The notes under the pieces are model-generated. The model did not search any database and was not told the origin of the DNA. It worked only from the letters and a program-made list of their open reading frames with translations. Position numbers and translations under genes: made by a program. This document shows, in pieces, positions 5,795 through 5,899 of a stretch of 5,899 bases of DNA (its first letter is position 1; each line of letters begins with the position of its first letter). Source of the stretch: Spirochaetaceae bacterium (GTDB lineage: Bacteria; Spirochaetota; Spirochaetia; DSM-27196; Salinispiraceae); assembly GCA_007129335.1 (NCBI GenBank), contig SKVS01000002.1, positions 1 to 5,899 of the forward strand. The letters run 5' to 3'.

Positions 5795-5899
5795 TCAGCA
5801 GGGTTTCTTACCAGATGCTCTTTCAATGAACACTCGAAACAACCTTCGCATAGTTTTTCGGTGAATCATTAATTCTGGATGGAATTGTACACCCAGGCA
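5795..5899 (-). CDS. Class I glutamine amidotransferase (peptidase C26-like), C-terminal fragment
   Basis: The - strand frame entering from the right edge reads 34 codons and ends with TGA at 5797-5795. It opens with LGVQFHPE, the hallmark of class I glutamine amidotransferases, whose His and Glu complete the Cys-His-Glu triad. The sequence then continues RRLFRVFIERAS. The pattern of GVQ-F/W-HPE followed soon by a short helix with LF and F and then the chain end is closest to the peptidase C26 group (gamma-glutamyl-GABA hydrolase, PuuD-like). GMP synthase and TrpG domains usually continue with a G-x-x-L/I-x-x-NF pattern instead. The Cys nucleophile and most of the protein lie outside the window. 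The class is fairly sure; the substrate cannot be told. Confidence 0.75.
   Translation of the reverse strand, partial: CLGVQFHPELMIHRKTMRRLFRVFIERASGKKPC

Noticed and set aside
5787..5805. AACCC/GGGTT hairpin as a terminator for the hemerythrin gene
   Set aside because: Only five base pairs followed by TTCTT, and it overlaps the coding end of the opposing amidotransferase gene.

Overview
The window looks like ordinary bacterial chromosome with about 50% G+C and tightly packed genes. No mobile-element genes, tRNA, rRNA or CRISPR array were recognised. The host cannot be fixed from this alone. The gene mix (a GpsA with an extended loop before the GDNT motif, a cytoplasmic GH30 glycosidase, a bacteriohemerythrin and a secreted transglutaminase-like protein) would fit a free-living anaerobic or microaerophilic spirochaete or a similar Gram-negative, but this is a low-confidence guess.

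Left part (1-3863, all + strand). The window opens inside gpsA, which encodes NAD(P)-dependent glycerol-3-phosphate dehydrogenase. A strong intrinsic terminator follows at 544-580. Next comes a probable three-gene unit: a ThpR/LigT-type 2H phosphoesterase, a GH30-family glycoside hydrolase with both catalytic glutamates, and an AI-2E/PerM-family membrane protein. The gaps are 46 and 18 bases. No convincing promoter is visible between the terminator and the first of these genes.

Middle (3799-5109, - strand). A secreted protein has a signal peptide and a C-terminal transglutaminase-like Cys/His domain. It converges on the AI-2E-family gene, and the two coding regions overlap tail to tail by 65 bases.

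Right part (5110-5899). The divergent intergenic region 5110-5315 separates the secreted protein gene from a bacteriohemerythrin gene on the + strand. It contains a near-perfect inverted repeat: two 21-base arms with one mismatch, 80 bases apart. Each arm points toward one of the two genes. This is the strongest unexplained signal in the window. It could be a shared regulatory or promoter element, or the ends of a 122-bp miniature element, since near-identical 9-base direct repeats flank it. The hemerythrin keeps six of the seven expected di-iron ligands, but the bridging Asp position reads Val. At the right edge the last 34 codons of a class I glutamine amidotransferase (peptidase C26-like) enter on the - strand.
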